Counted from the first letter of the stretch, positions 23,407 to 36,213 are shown. The stretch is DNA of 64,000 nt from Platerodrilus igneus (GCA_036346225.1 JARFIW010000588.1:2795501-2859500); one strand, 5' to 3'. The notes: generated by a model not told the origin, from the sequence alone. A program made the numbers and translations.

Positions 23407-25131
23407 TAAAGGGGGGGGGGGGTACAAGGCTTCTAAGAGTAGATTTGTGTTAAAAAGGGTATATGCCAAACGACATAATTCATATATCAGATCCAGTAAG
23501 TTAAAAACTATATTTTGCCGTACTTTACATATGCTAAAGTATTTACCATTTTAGTTTGAAACGTGTGTGCCAAAAGGTAAACAAGATGACTTAATGACGT
23601 TGATACAATGCACGGTACTCAAGGTTTTATACTGAGTTGAAATTTTATAAGCCATTGAAAGTACATTTGCCGTCGGAAAACCGGACGCGTCTACGGATAT
23701 CTACAATCAACCAAGCGTCCAGGTCTAGTGTGAATTATTTTGGCTTTTCATTTAAGTAGAATCAACTTTTGGACGAATTGTAAATTCAAAATTATAAGTG
23801 AATAGAAATCAAAGATATAATTGGAGAATTGTGAAGTGTTTAGGACCAATGGTAGAAATTAGGATTGTATGTAAAGACTATAGTTAAGGTATTTGTGACA
23901 CTAGAGAAAAGAAAAGTTGTTATTGGATAGTTTTATGCTTTTAAAATGTGATTAAGTAAGCTAGTTTTGTTGTGCTTATTGCCTAGCGAAGTAAATAAGG
24001 GGATTCTATTTCGATTTCTTTTAGTAAAAAGACGTGTTTTGCAAACCTGTGTTAAAACGGTATAAATATTTGGATAAAATAAATGTTTGTTTTTGAGTTT
24101 AAAGAGTATGATTATTAAAGTGAAAGTATAAGAAGCATCGGTGTTATAAAAGCGACGATAATTGGAGAATATTTAGAGTGTTTATAGTGCGACGGGAAAG
24201 CAACGGATATTTAGTTAGATTTGAACGAGATTGGTATTGGAATTGGAACGATTTTGGTTAAAAGGCAGTAGGAGATTCGAGTGGTTATACAAAGCGACGG
24301 CAAAGCAACGACGATATTAATAAGTTTGGAGTGATTTGGATAAAGATTAAAGGCAGTAGGACATAGAGTGGACATTGAAGATATAGAAGGGCATAGATTG
24401 AATTGGAACAGGACGGCAGGATAGATTTGGGATTGACTACGGTAAGGCGAAAGGATTAATTGGAGCACGCAGAGAGAATACAGGAGAGCAGCAAAGTACA
24501 GCGAAGAATCAACGCAGAAAGCAAGGGAACACGGAAGGATTAACGCAGGGGAAGTAAATACTACGGTTTATTCAAAATTCTAAAATTAGGGTAAATTATT
24601 TCAGATTTGGGGTCAGCAAAATTATCTTAAGACACATGGAAGCGATACGCAGGATCATCAGTGATTGTGAATCCTTGTAAAGGCGCGTACGGCGAATAAG
24701 AACTTGAGCCAGCAACATTTAAAGAAGGCATCAGCGCTGTATAATTCAGGTGAGTACCGTGAAATATCTTAAAACGTCAGATAAGTCAGAAATTGCATAC
24801 ATAAATTAATTTGGCACCAAGCAACATTGATCAGTAAAATTTGGCATATACAGTAAATAATTACATATAAAAAGTGGTAAAACAAACGAGTGTGCAGTTT
24901 GGTTGGGCAGTGCACATCTACTCACGATTGAACCCATGGTGAATAGGTGAACGCCCTGAGATAAAGGTTTCATATAGTCGAGGCATAAAATATAGTAAAC
25001 AGTTAAATAGATAACCAACCAAACTTTGCTAAAACACATCATATAGGAATCATTCATTGAATACTAAAATTAGGGGCGACAACAAAAGTCGTGTATCAGA
25101 ATTTATAAAATAAATAAAAATCAATTTAAAT
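23407..25131 (+). repeat. Composite unit U3, copy 1 (right arm)
   Basis: The right third has CCCTGAGATAAAGGTTTCATATAGTCGAGGCAT (in parts: CCTGAGATAA, GTTTCA and CGAGGCAT) near 24956-24987. This parallels CCTGAGATAAG / TTTCA / GTGGCAT at 49749 and, inverted, CTTATCTCAGGTT at 46721. A TTCAGGTGAGTACC donor-like word is at 24747-24760. The first half could not be aligned by eye to other units. Non-coding. Confidence 0.5.
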
Positions 25132-25199
25132 TATATATATATATATATATATAAAATAAATATTAGGGCGGAGGGGTGGAGTAATAAAACCAGCCATAA

Positions 25200-25240
<41 letters not shown>

Positions 25241-25244
<4 letters not shown>

Positions 25245-25410
25245 AGCAGAGATAGGAAAAAGAGGTAGAGGTAGACCGAGATCAGAGTTTCGCACGCAAA
25301 TAGTAAAAGAACTATGCAAATTTCAGAGAAATGTGTAGGTTAGCTCAGAATAGGAAACAATGAGGGTATGCATCTAATCAGTTCTAAGACTAAGGACCTA
25401 ATGATGATGA
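25241..25410 (+). mobile_element. LINE copy, right part after the (TA)n insertion
   Basis: TACAAGCAGAGATAGG continues exactly the sequence interrupted at 19285. It then reads through the RGRGRPR-coding segment to a CCTAATGATGATGAT tail. This fixes both junctions of the 5.96 kb insertion. Confidence 0.75.
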
Positions 25411-28090
25411 TCTTTTAGTTTGGAAATATCTTATTTAAAGTGAGTATAATTTCATTAGAAATTTTCAAATTGTTAAAATCTTTAATATGTGTGATATTTG
25501 GATTATCAGTGCTTTTCAATTATCCTTTCTTCAGCATTAGACCAGATAATCAAGCGTACACTGTAAGTATAAATAAATTTTATACTTTATTAAAAATGTG
25601 TAGTTTTCTACTTTGAAATTTCGTTTAATATAATCAAAATGGCCACCTTATTAAAACCTTCTTGGTATTACACTTATATAATATTGCTACCATTTCTATT
25701 CACTCTATCCTGCTGCGCTTTAAGAATCAAATATCTAAATGTTAATGCTTTGATGTAGTTCTGGAAACCATGCAACACATACAAAATACAACTAATACAT
25801 ACTAATAAGGGGGAAAAGGCACTGAAATTCAAAACTTACATTATTAATTAACTAATTCTTATCTTATTGTAATTTGTTATCTTGCTGCGCAGTAAATGCT
25901 GCCATGTGTATGATTAAAGCTGGAATACTTTACTTTAACAAAGCAAGAAAAATGATTAAAAGATTTCCCTTCGCCTAAGACTAAAATTACTTCAGATATT
26001 CAATTTATTGCTTTAAGATAGTAATCTAAAGATATGTATGTATTATTTTTGTGAGCAACTAAATTTTCATTATTGCTTAAAAATGAGCAACTGTTCACAC
26101 TACTTTAAAATACTAAGATTTGTATGTGTTTTCATTATTCCCACGCATCGAGATTTCAGAACTGATAAAGTCCTATCTTTGTATTCTTGTTTATTTAGTC
26201 ACCAAAGCTCTTCGTTAGGAAGTTGTTGTTGACCTTCGTGTAGATGAAACCATTCATGTCAGCATCACTTTACTGAGCATAACGGTCATTGTCAGGACAT
26301 ATTCAATAATCGTGACTCGAATTTCGTTGGTGAGTGACAATAACTTAAAGAATATGTCATGAATCAAAAATGAAGCTATTTCAAGGTATTTCAATCCTCA
26401 CTCAGCTCTTTATTTTGTTGAATTAGAGTAAAAGTTATTGAGTTGGCTAAACCCATTTGTTTCGAATTGTTAATGTTAAGATACTTACTTATGCAAAGCA
26501 TCAAACTCTCAAAACATAAATTGAAGCCATCCTAAATTTTAGACCTCTGATCACTGAGTTCTGATACTAACGATTCGGGTTCATTAGATTATTTCTCATA
26601 TTGACATTCTTACCATCGGTATATACCCAAAATGAAGACACATGCAGTACATATGTGTCAACCATTCAACGAAAAATAGAATTCATTGATAGGGCATTCA
26701 AAGACATTCACATAAGTACATTAAATTTATCGTTTCACTATTCTTTGCAGATATGGTATCCTAGCATGTTATTAAAAGGTTAAACCATAGCCCTCTTTGG
26801 CCCAGTTTCCCCAAAATGAATTAGGCATAAGTTTAGCTTATGAATAAAATCCAGCATATGAAAAAAACAAAATATAGAACCATACATTTTGGCATATGTG
26901 CAAGATTAAATATAATAATTCATAAATCCCAGTACAAAATTACAACTACGTGATTTCTGAAACATATGAACACTGCATTCAACACATAACTTCGAATAAA
27001 ATCCAACTGGTTACATGATAAGCCAAGTACAATGCCTCTTCGGTCGTAAAATAACAAGATAGAGGACGGTCAGCCAATGACAGCAAGTGGGATGGCTTGC
27101 TTATATAATAACACATCAAGCTAATAACAACCAACAACCGAAGCACAAACTGTACTGATCGAAATAAAAGTATTACGCAAAGTTCAATTGTGAAATGAAA
27201 GTAACAAGAATTAAAACTTCAAGTAAATAATACAGTCAAGTACGCGTTCAAACATATGAGTGTATGAGAAATCTGCCTTCGGTATAAAACGTAAGTTTAA
27301 ATTTAATTTAGTAATACACAAATCTTTACAATTTATTAATTAGCGCTAAATAATTCAATAAAGAAATCGAACTAAGCTACGCAATAAGAAAACGAACTAA
27401 ACAAATTAATAAGAAATCTAGCTAAGATAACTCTAAATCAGGACGTTAAGTTCGAAGCAACACGAAGTCATTGGTTAACGACACGCTGTGGCAGTTCAAA
27501 GTATTGGGGTGCACACTGAGCTTCGCGTTCACTAATTGGAATCCACTAACCTAGCAGCTGATTCAAACCAGGAGGCTCCCATAGGAAATCAATCAGAAAA
27601 ACACCAGGTTAGCAATTATCTTTAACTAACAGCATACATCTTATTTTTTTGAATATTTGTAACTTATATGTACTTTGATATCCATGTAGAGTCATCAAAA
27701 ATTTTGTTGATACGTAGAAAATACGTTATAAGCAAAGGGGTTCATTGAACGTTCAAGGAAGCATTCGAGATAATACATAGTTATCAACCAAACTTCGTTT
27801 GGTTAATGAGATGGTCTAGTCTGTCAGTCGGTCTGTCGGTCGGTCTGTCTGTCTGTCCGTTGCACGGTTCCCGTGATGTTACAAGACATATAATATATGA
27901 TTCTTATCCAGTTTTTTACGCTGAATACGAATACGCTATTCACTTTTCGATATTTCAATTATTAATCAAATTATTCGACTTTAAATACGAATTTTTACAC
28001 ATTACTATTTATTATTTTCGCGTACAATTAAATTTCAAATATTTAACACAAAGGTAAGTAATATTTGTTGAACTTAATGTCTAAGTTTGG
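25411..28090. other. Anonymous region
   Basis: No gene recognised. Features worth naming are a CCAAT word (CAGCCAATGACAG, 27073) followed by CTTATATAATA (27110) and a GTAAGTTT donor-like word at 27291, resembling the promoter-like layout of the composite units; a perfect 8 bp stem hairpin AACCAAAC TTC GTTTGGTT at 27786-27804; and a (CTGT/CGGT)n microsatellite at 27820-27860. Confidence 0.45.
27820..27860. repeat. (CTGT/CGGT)n microsatellite
   Basis: Interrupted tetranucleotide run CTGTCAGTCGGTCTGTCGGT and onward, immediately after the hairpin at 27786-27804. Confidence 0.8.
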
Positions 28091-30590
28091 TTGTGAGCCG
28101 TACATGCGGCTTAGATTTTTTTTTCTGGGTTTGAGTGCTCAATTAGGGTTATAATTTTGCGATAAACAAATTTACTTTAAATTTGATTCAAAGGTTTTAA
28201 AATGACATTACGAAGGTTGTAGAGTTATAAACTGCACATATTTCGGGGTTCATTATAAAAAGTTTGGTTAAATTCGTTTATCTTATTCAGGTATGAAGTG
28301 TTATAGGGAAAGGGGCAGAAATTCTTTGTTATCATATCATAGCAGAATAAGCATATAGCAGACTAAAAAACTTTTTCATTTCACTTTAGCGCAAAGTCGA
28401 TAATTTTAAGGGCATAATTTAAATGAAGTAGAAACATTAATTTTCATTTAGCATATGTGAATAGTATAGGGGATAAGTTAGCATAAGATAGCATTTAAAA
28501 ATATGAGCTTGGTAAAAAGAGACAGTTTCTGAGTATGAGAGTGTTTTTGATAAACAAAACTCGACGGATACGATAGGCATGTTCTGGGTAAAAATTTATT
28601 TCAAGGAGCGTTGTAAACAAGCTCAGAATAAAATCAATATTTTCTATGAATGGAAATGAACGTTAAATCAGCCAGGAATCGATATTAAAACAAAGACAGA
28701 GTGTTTTAGCATATAAATGAGGGAGATGAAATTGTTAGGTGTTGGATTAACTACAAAACAAAGATAAATCCAAGGCTATAAATAGGAAAGAGATGGAAAA
28801 TGTTTGTATAAGAAATCGATTTTAAAGGGGGACAAGAATTAAGGCAGGGAAGCTATAGTCAACTTTATAAGGATGAACGAAGAAGGTGTATTAGATTGGG
28901 TACTAATAAGAGTAAGATAGCTGTAAGGTTTATATTGTTGAGGAATGGTGAATTTTTTCAACAACTGATTTAGGTTGCATTTGAGAAACAAAGAGAAGTA
29001 ATTGGCCTTCACAAGTAAGAGTGAGGTGCGCGACAATTCAAGAATAAGAGAGGGTACATATGTGAGAGGGATTCTTAAACGAAACATGAGAGAAAAAATT
29101 TTGTTTGTAAGATAGAGAGAGATCAGGCTAGGTTCGTTTCACATGTGGGCGTGAATCTAATTAGAATTGATGTCAGTTGAGGCTAGTTTTCACGGAAGCA
29201 ACACAGCCGTTGGACGGTTAAAAGTTATTTTTGCAGTAATTTGTTGTGTTCGAGTGTCAAGATTCCGGGATTTTCAAAAACCGTTGATGTTTGTTTATAA
29301 AATTACGAAGAATTATTGCAGACTAACTTGATATTTTTTTTCAGTTGTGATTTTGAGTCTTGAAAAGTGTTGCAATGGCTAGGAGGTTACCAAGAAAGCT
29401 GGTTCATATGGGGTGGTGTGAGGTTCTCTTCTTTTCTTCACTTGTCATCGAACTCATTACAAGTAGTAGTCAATATTATTCAGTGTTTTTAAAAAATAAT
29501 TATTTATAATTATACACAAGTTGGTATGCTGTAGTACTTGTCTTTGAGAAAATCTTGAAGTACGTTTAGAAATAAAAGTGAAGCTTAGCAAAGTCATGTA
29601 AGTACTAATTACAGTTTACGTTGGTTATTGGGCTTTGCAACGCATCCAGAGGATTAGCGATTGTTAACGCATCGAGTAGTGGTTTGCTGATTGTGTATGG
29701 AATAGTAGAGGAGTTTGGAAAGTTTGGAGGCATTATCGATGGCTAGTTGGAGACATTTGAATAACTACGTGCTGACAGGAATGGTGTGACTCAACCTGGG
29801 AGCGGTTCCATAACTTATAGTCATTGTCGAGGGCAACATCATCAATGGTTGGATGGCAGATATGTGCGGTGTAATGTTTCCAGGTAACCGATTTTATAAA
29901 AACATTGTTGTTGAATTTATTTTATATGTTTTGACATTTTGTGCTTTTGGAGTGCACTATTAAGAATTTTATGGACGTAAGAATTTATTGAACTTTATAC
30001 TTCAAGGAAAATACGTTTATGTAGAGATGGATATTTAAAATTATTGTATAAAGGTTGTTTATGTACAAAGTAAAGGGGACTTTTTGTTGTTACTGTGCTA
30101 TAATTTTACACACATGTTGAAAAGGGTTTTACTATGAGCTCATATTAAGACAGAGGTTAGTCCGCTTACTTTGAATAAGGGTATTTGTATAATGAGAAAA
30201 TTTTGTTCTAACAACATTTTTGAAAGTGAATTGTTTCCTAATCAAAGATATGTAATTTTATGTATGCGAACCGTTATAATTGTAAAGTTTTGGAAGTAGT
30301 AATTTTGTGTAAATAAAAATGTGATGAATTTGGTAGTTCTGTTATTTTTTTGGATAAGATTGTATGAAAATATTTTCAGTTTGCAGCAAGATTGCAGTTA
30401 TGCCAAACTTTATTTTCAGCATCCTAGGTAGATTCACAAGATTTACGGTGTACCCGCTGAGCAGCCGAGGTAAGCATCAGAACATTATGACACCCAATTC
30501 GTGTGGCATGATTATACCAGCTAAACTGCATAACATTATAGCACCCAAACGTGATGCTTGAGTTCATAGGACCAAAATCACGTAACAATA
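28091..30590 (+). repeat. RepY, copy 1
   Basis: Aligned by eye, with many gaps, to about 37600-39560. Shared landmarks are GTTAGGTGTTGG(A/G)TT, TTACCAAGAA(A)GCT, GTCATCGA, CAGGTAACCGATTTT / TAGGTAACAGATTTTT (donor-like), GTACAAAGTAAAGGGGACTT and CTATGAGCTC(A/G)TATTAA. Identity is lower than in the USP/RepZ duplication next to it. Non-coding. It may belong to the same class as the composite units, since it has a similar donor-like word about two thirds along. Confidence 0.5.
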
Positions 30591-32134
30591 TATATGTCAT
30601 ACTGTAGTAATACCCTTGTGCGCCCTTTTTGTGAATTAAATAGGTTGAAATTTTTAATCTGTCAATTTTTGATTTTTAATATATAATTTTAATTGCATTG
30701 GCTAGCTCCGTTTTTAAATTACACACGGAGCTTGCAACAATACAACAAACAAAGACTTTAAATTTACCTTCTACCTCTACTTCCTGTTCTAATCTTTAAA
30801 CCAAACAACCATTAAGCACAAATTACTATAATGTTCTCAAAAATATTTACAACGTATGAAAAGTTTTAAAATTCTTTAACTAGAACTTTCATTAAAAAAA
30901 ATTAATAATTATCATTCCCAGCAAAATCACTATTATTATTATTAACTGAAGCCACATGAACGTTCATTCAACTTCTTGAAAATTTACGTAATTTACATGT
31001 ACTCGAAAAACGATCCTTGCCGACCCCTCACATAAATTATCATGAAAGCAATTTTAAAATTATTTAAATTGGAAATATTCAACAAAATGTTAATTATTAA
31101 ATTATTCAGTTTGGAAATGTACAACGCAATATTCACAAATAAAAATAATAAAACATTCAGATTGGCTACCCTGTTGTTTTCAGTTCGAATAAGTCCCTGC
31201 TTCAGCTTAGTGATTTTATACTCCCAACGTTAAATCTGCTTTGGATATTGTCTGCATCCCTTTTAGCATAGCCTTAAATTATTCTAGCGTCCTTTGTTAA
31301 ACTTCTTGCAATTAATAGTTGAAGTAAATGCTTGTTGTATTTCCTCATTTGATCCAGTAATTATTTAGAATTGTTCTCCAGTAATTGTTTAGAATCGCTT
31401 ATCCAGTAATCATTTAGAGTCACTTTTCAAGGGTAAAACGAGAAAACTCCTTATTTTCCATAATTACAATAGTATTATTTCATACAACACAATAAGTCAC
31501 TTCACGTATATATTATTTTCTTCTAAGAGATGTGAACTAAGCCTTACTTCATGTCAAACTGATTTGTTTACAAATCCGGTCGTATTTAAATGCATCGTCT
31601 ATCTATTGACAAGTGCAGAGTTCATTGTTATGCATGATACTTTCATACCAGGTTTTTAGATATTCCATCATATTACATTGTATGTTGAAATCAACGCGTT
31701 ACTTTTGCCACGTACGATTTCGAGTTAATAGCACTGATTCCCTTGGATTTTCATACTTTCAGATAAGTAAACCATTGTTTGTTCAAATAAATTTGGTGAA
31801 CTTTGATTTTATCCACCATGCCTTGCTCGTTTCCAATAAATCAGGTGTCAATTTTAACTTTCCAGTCACGTAGACTTAATACAATTTATGCATTACATTA
31901 TATGCGTTTGCTATCTTACATATTTTTAAACCTGCTTGTTTTAATTGGGATCCTTGATGTAATAATGATGCATTATCCATGAGTGTCGTGTTTCAGCTTG
32001 CAGTTATGTTGTTTTACGACTTGCGAATTTGTTTATTCAAATAAATCTTCAGAATATTTTTCATTAACTAAATTAATTATGATTATGGTTTATATACAGG
32101 GCATTGTCATTTACTTTCCAGTCTAATCATAGTA
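30591..32134. other. Anonymous region between RepY and the USP pseudogene
   Basis: No gene recognised. It has no counterpart between RepY and USP in the second copy of this locus, so it is either an insertion here or a deletion there. It contains a short tandem repeat at 31354-31428. Confidence 0.45.
31354..31428. repeat. 25 bp tandem repeat, three copies
   Basis: CCAGTAATTATTTAGAATTG, CCAGTAATTGTTTAGAATCG and CCAGTAATCATTTAGAGTCA each begin a roughly 25 bp unit. Confidence 0.75.
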
Positions 32135-33422
32135 TTCTCTAGTTTTTTCTTTTTTTTAATCTTTAAATGTGTAATAATTTGTTATAAAAAGTAGATATTC
32201 ATAAAAATAACTATAATAGTTACACTTAATACAATATATATAATTTCTAAAGAAATTTCTCCACAAGCCTTATCGTTTAGATAGTTTTCGTGAGTAACTA
32301 TATGCAGTATGTTAAATTTTTGTGAAGGAAGATCTGCATATCCTATTGCACAGATTATGGTTCAGTAGGTCCACGACGTCTTTCTATATCTGAATCTGAA
32401 TAGTCTCCTAATAGCACATTTCTAAAATTAGTAGATAATGGAGGAAGTAGGTGGGTATCTGCTTTCTGCACCTAATTCTGAATGGTCTTTGAATAAAACA
32501 TCTCTTAAATAAGACCACAAAGCAGACTGTGGTAATATATTACAATCTGGATAAATTACTTCTCTGTTGTTGTAGGTGGTCTTATAGCACATAGCTCTTC
32601 GAAAGTAACTCGAGTAACAATATTACCATTAAATATAAACCAGTTAGCAGTATCATGTGAATATGTATAGTAATGACCAGAATCTAAACTTGATCTGGTA
32701 TGAACCACTGCCACATACGATTGATAATGAATATCATTTATAACAATAATTAAATTTAACTGCATATGTTGTAGCAGTTTAGTCCTTTCCTTGTTAACTA
32801 TATCAAATAGAAAGTACTTTAGTGTTAAAATTAACCTAGTGGGTGGTTCCACAACTTTAGTAAATTTTCTCTTTGTACCGACTGATCATAAGAGTTATTA
32901 AGAAAGAAAGCTTTAGTTCAGGAAAGCATCTGTTTACTCACTCTAAATGCCACAAACAGCACATTTATATATGATTACAGATTTGCCACTAAAAGGACGT
33001 AGAACATTTGTCAGTTTTATCAAATTTGAAAATACGGTAGAAACATCTTCGTTTATGGTTTGAATGGCATTAATTTGTTCTTGCTCATGTAAAAAATCCA
33101 ACTAAAGGCCTAAAGATTCAAAACTATCGTGTTGTTGTCCGTGTTCAAATCCAGGAGGTCTTGCATGGTCTAATATTTTAATTTGTGATAGAGCATTTCT
33201 TTGAGAATATTGCAGACGAGTAAATACAATTTTTAAATGGAAAAATATAGACGCTGTTTCATTTGTACTAAATAAAATGTCGTTACAGAAGCGTTTTGTC
33301 ATAAAAAGTGCTTGGAAAATACTATTTATATAACAAGTGATTCCTAAATTAACTAGATCAACTTTTTCTATACAATCTTGAAGAAGAATAGTTGCAGTTG
33401 AAAAAAGAGTCAGTGTTTCCAT
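32135..33422 (-). pseudogene. USP35/38-type ubiquitin protease retro-pseudogene, copy 1
   Basis: The N-terminal part (33102-33422) has a UCH Cys box LGITCYINS (normally GNTCYMNS; the Cys is kept), then QALFMTKRF, YSQRNAL, RPPGFEHGQQHDSFE. The C-terminal part (32556-32852) has EPPTRLILTLKYF, VVHTRSSLDSGHYYTYSHDTANWF (His box intact) and FNGNIVTRVTF. This order and wording match the catalytic domain of USP35/USP38-type deubiquitinases. The middle is broken by stops and lacks an 80-odd bp segment present in copy 2. There are no introns where a multi-exon gene would have them, and the minus-strand 3' end runs into an A-rich tract (32146-32165), so a processed retrocopy is likely. Only part of the family's usual 900-1000 residues is present. 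Confidence 0.85.
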
Positions 33423-34763
33423 TAAGATTTTTTGGATTTAAAGTATTTTTTTCGTGTAATATTGACCTTTATAAAAAATTTTCACGTTTCATTTTTCTTT
33501 AGTTATTATTTTAAGACATTACTTTTATAATTATATCTATTAAATTTGTCAAGCAACTGGCAGATTAAATGAATAAATAAAGAAAACAAATGTTGATATG
33601 AGCAACTAACAATGCAATTTAATGTATTAACTATACAGTTCTGCTTTTGCTTTCTTTCATATAAACAAAAAAGTCTCCCAAAATATTTGTTACGTTTATT
33701 TTCGAGATAAATTAAATACCCCTTTTCCCCTTGTTAATTAATTACCCGCTCGAATAAATTCAGTTTCTATTCTTAAATTCTTCAACAAAACCCTATATAT
33801 TTTACCTGTTCAGAATAAGCCCGCTTTACAATAATTTTTAAAGCAAATTTATTTGCTTGGAAACGACTAGTTTATGATAAAATTTAAATAAGTTAATACC
33901 TTGTTTTAGGTATTTTTAATTTGTTAAACATTCCGATAACATATAATTGTTTTCTCTATTGTTCCAGTATACAGACTTGTCGAACTAAGGTTGCGCACTA
34001 TCCGATAAAACCGTGTTTTCCAGTTTATTAATCGCTTCTTGATAACAATATGACTTGGAGCTCACAGATTGATGTTCACTTTCTTTTCGAAAATGTTAAA
34101 AAGTACTCATCGGAATTACTAGATTCTTCGTTCCATTTTCTTTATGAAAATTTCGCACACGCTTACAGCGTGCTTCCTGCAGGAGATACAATAGTCCTTG
34201 AATTGCCGCTCCTGGAAGTATAGAAGGCTGCACCAGTGGCGTGGTTTCAGGTCCATCTGTCCCGCTCCGGTCCTAGGAACGAACGAGAGATCCAACACCT
34301 TGAACATGCTGGTGAGTGTTTCGTCCCTACTTACGTTGAGCCCCTATATATTTGGACTTCCCTGTTTAAACTCATGCATGCACAAAAATAACTTCGCCTG
34401 TACGAAAATTTTAAAACTATTTTGGAGCTCATTGCCATGTTCTGAATGTAGTACCATCTGTTTTAACTAACTACAAAGCAAAAGGATATACTATTTATTA
34501 CTGTGTAACTGGATTAAAATGCTTAATGGATAACTGATTTAAAATGCTTACTTTCATGCAAGATGATGTTTTTTTGTTAATAATATTGTATTTATTGCGG
34601 CGCATTCATGTAATGAATTAGGTATTTACATTGATGATTGAAAGCTGTGGTTTTTAGCGTTGTGCTTTGGTAATTTTTCTCTGGGTAAGTCAGATGGGAA
34701 GGGACCTAAAAACTACAGCTCGTCAGTTTAAGGGGTAATTTTATTTTGTTGCAAGTTTCTCTT
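33423..34763 (+). repeat. RepZ, copy 2
   Basis: Near-identical (over 90% by eye) to 41167-42491 and homologous in part to 13735-14400. It ends its GC-richer block with CTGGTGAGTGTTTCG (donor-like, 34311). The next acceptor-like sequence is TTTTTATTTCAGG at 34889-34901, inside the adjacent Penelope-like copy. Non-coding. Confidence 0.65.
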
Positions 34764-36213
34764 GATATATGTATATTGGGGTTATTAATTTTTTTTTTTA
34801 GTTTGCGAATACTGTTTTGTACATATTTTGTTTAATTATAGGTTTCTTTTTAGTATGTTTTGTTATGAGTGTGAATGAGTGCGTGTATTTTTATTTCAGG
34901 CCTTCCTATTTACTTTTGGAAGGTGTAATACCCCGCCTCCTCATCAAATGAGCCCGGTCAATTTCTTTTTTTCTTCTTTGGCTCTTAGGCTACGTAAATG
35001 TACGTAGCATATTTTAAACAAGATGATCAAAATCTGGAAAAACCTCACTACTGATGCAAACCAGGTGTAATTTTTGTATAAAATATTTTATCGTTATTAT
35101 TACCGGATTCTTTATTTTGTTTATAGCACAGTGAGTTTTAAATTGTAACTGAAATTTACCTCAAATTTATCTCAAATGCACAATTAAGAAAGAAATACAG
35201 AAAGAAATGAATAAAGTCCAAAAAATAAAAAGAGAAAAAGAAAACAGAAAGAACAACACGCATCAAAAAATGCTCTCAATACCATACATAAAAGGATTCT
35301 TCGAAAAAATCTAAAGAATAAGAAACAAATTCGAAATCAAAAGAGTATTTAGAACCAACAATACACTAAGAACACAATTAAAAAGAAAACCCAAAAACGC
35401 AATGCAAAGTTCAAAAAACTGCATCTCCAAAATACGGTGCGAATGTAACAAGATTAATATAGGGGAAAGTTCCAGACCATTTGAAGTTCGATTATAAGAA
35501 CATAAATCATATGTAAAGAATAGAAAATTTGAAAAATCAATGATTTGCTAAAAACGCAAAATCAAAAAGGTGCTTATATAACCCTACATAAAGCTAACTG
35601 CGTAGCAAACAAATGCGTGCCTTTCAGTAAGCAATGGATTCCATCACTAAAAGAAATAACAAATGAAAATCAAATGTCCCTGTATCTAGGTAGCATTGCA
35701 AGTTTTACATGGATTTTCGTTGCGATATTAACATGAAATATAGCCTACATACATGATTTCTATTCATACATACAATAACTAATTACATAACAACAGGCAT
35801 ATTAGCAACCCCCGTAAAATAGCATCGATAAGGTAAACTCAGATTCATATACAATCTTCGTTGAACAGTAGTGGTATCTGACAAGTGTAAACCCGCCTTT
35901 GGGTCGCCTCAGAATCATATAAAATATTCGTAAAACAGCATTGGTATCTGACAAGTGTAAACCCGCCTTTGGGTCGCCTCAGAATCATATAAAATATTCG
36001 TAAAACAGCATTGGTATCTGACAAGTGTAAACCCGCTATAGGGTCACTTCAGAACCATGTTAAATCTACCAACGAAGTAGCCTAAATCATAATGAGTTTT
36101 CCTCCTCAAGATAAATGTAAAAATAGCCGATACGCTTGACGTGAAATCAGCTGATTTCACATTAAGTATATTTGCTACCTCAAAATCGCCCCAGGGTGCA
36201 ACACAAATTGAGG
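34764..36213 (+). mobile_element. Penelope-like retroelement fragment, copy A (GIY-YIG end)
   Basis: Translation of 35190-35560, with stops, shows the end of a Penelope-like RT (LSIPYIKGFFEKI, FRTNNTLRTQLK) and then a GIY-YIG nuclease domain: NCISKIRCECNKINIGES, RPFEVRL. In active elements this reads xxYxIPC ... YIGeTgR ... RlkEH, so Tyr and other core residues are lost. Further coding remnants reach about 35740. The 3' part holds the 70 bp tandem repeats. The left junction (GATATATGTATATTGGGG, 34764-34779) is the empty site for the 7.4 kb insertion in copy B. Confidence 0.8.
35853..36060. repeat. 70 bp tandem repeat in the Penelope 3' region
   Basis: GGTATCTGACAAGTGTAAAC starts at 35873, 35943 and 36013, an exact 70 bp period. 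Each unit continues CCGCC(T)TTGGGTCGCCTCAGAA and ATATAAAATATTCG. Copy B (51940-52110) has three more diverged units, and the fragment at 62.8 kb has one. The unit number therefore varies between copies. Confidence 0.9.

Larger units (their letters stand above)
19286..25242. mobile_element. (TA)n-bounded composite insertion 1, 5.96 kb
   Basis: It interrupts a LINE copy exactly within GGATATATTACAAG, and (TA)n is present at both junctions. The left arm (19321-23384) is homologous to 42549-46559 throughout. The right arm (23400-25131) shares its end motifs with 48350-49906. Internal (TA)n tracts at 21111-21139 and 23384-23398 divide it into units of 1.7-2.3 kb. There is no open frame longer than about 115 codons and none that resembles a protein. 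A SINE lies inside at 22974-23274. The final 50 bp between two (TA)n tracts (25153-25201) is anonymous. This is inferred to be a transposed unit because the LINE empty site is known. Confidence 0.7.

Noticed and set aside
33102..33422. A functional USP gene
   Set aside because: Stops in the middle part, missing segments, and a second copy with a damaged His box show both are pseudogenes.
35853..36060. CRISPR array (regular 70 bp period)
   Set aside because: Units are contiguous tandem repeats with no unique spacers, and the genome is eukaryotic.
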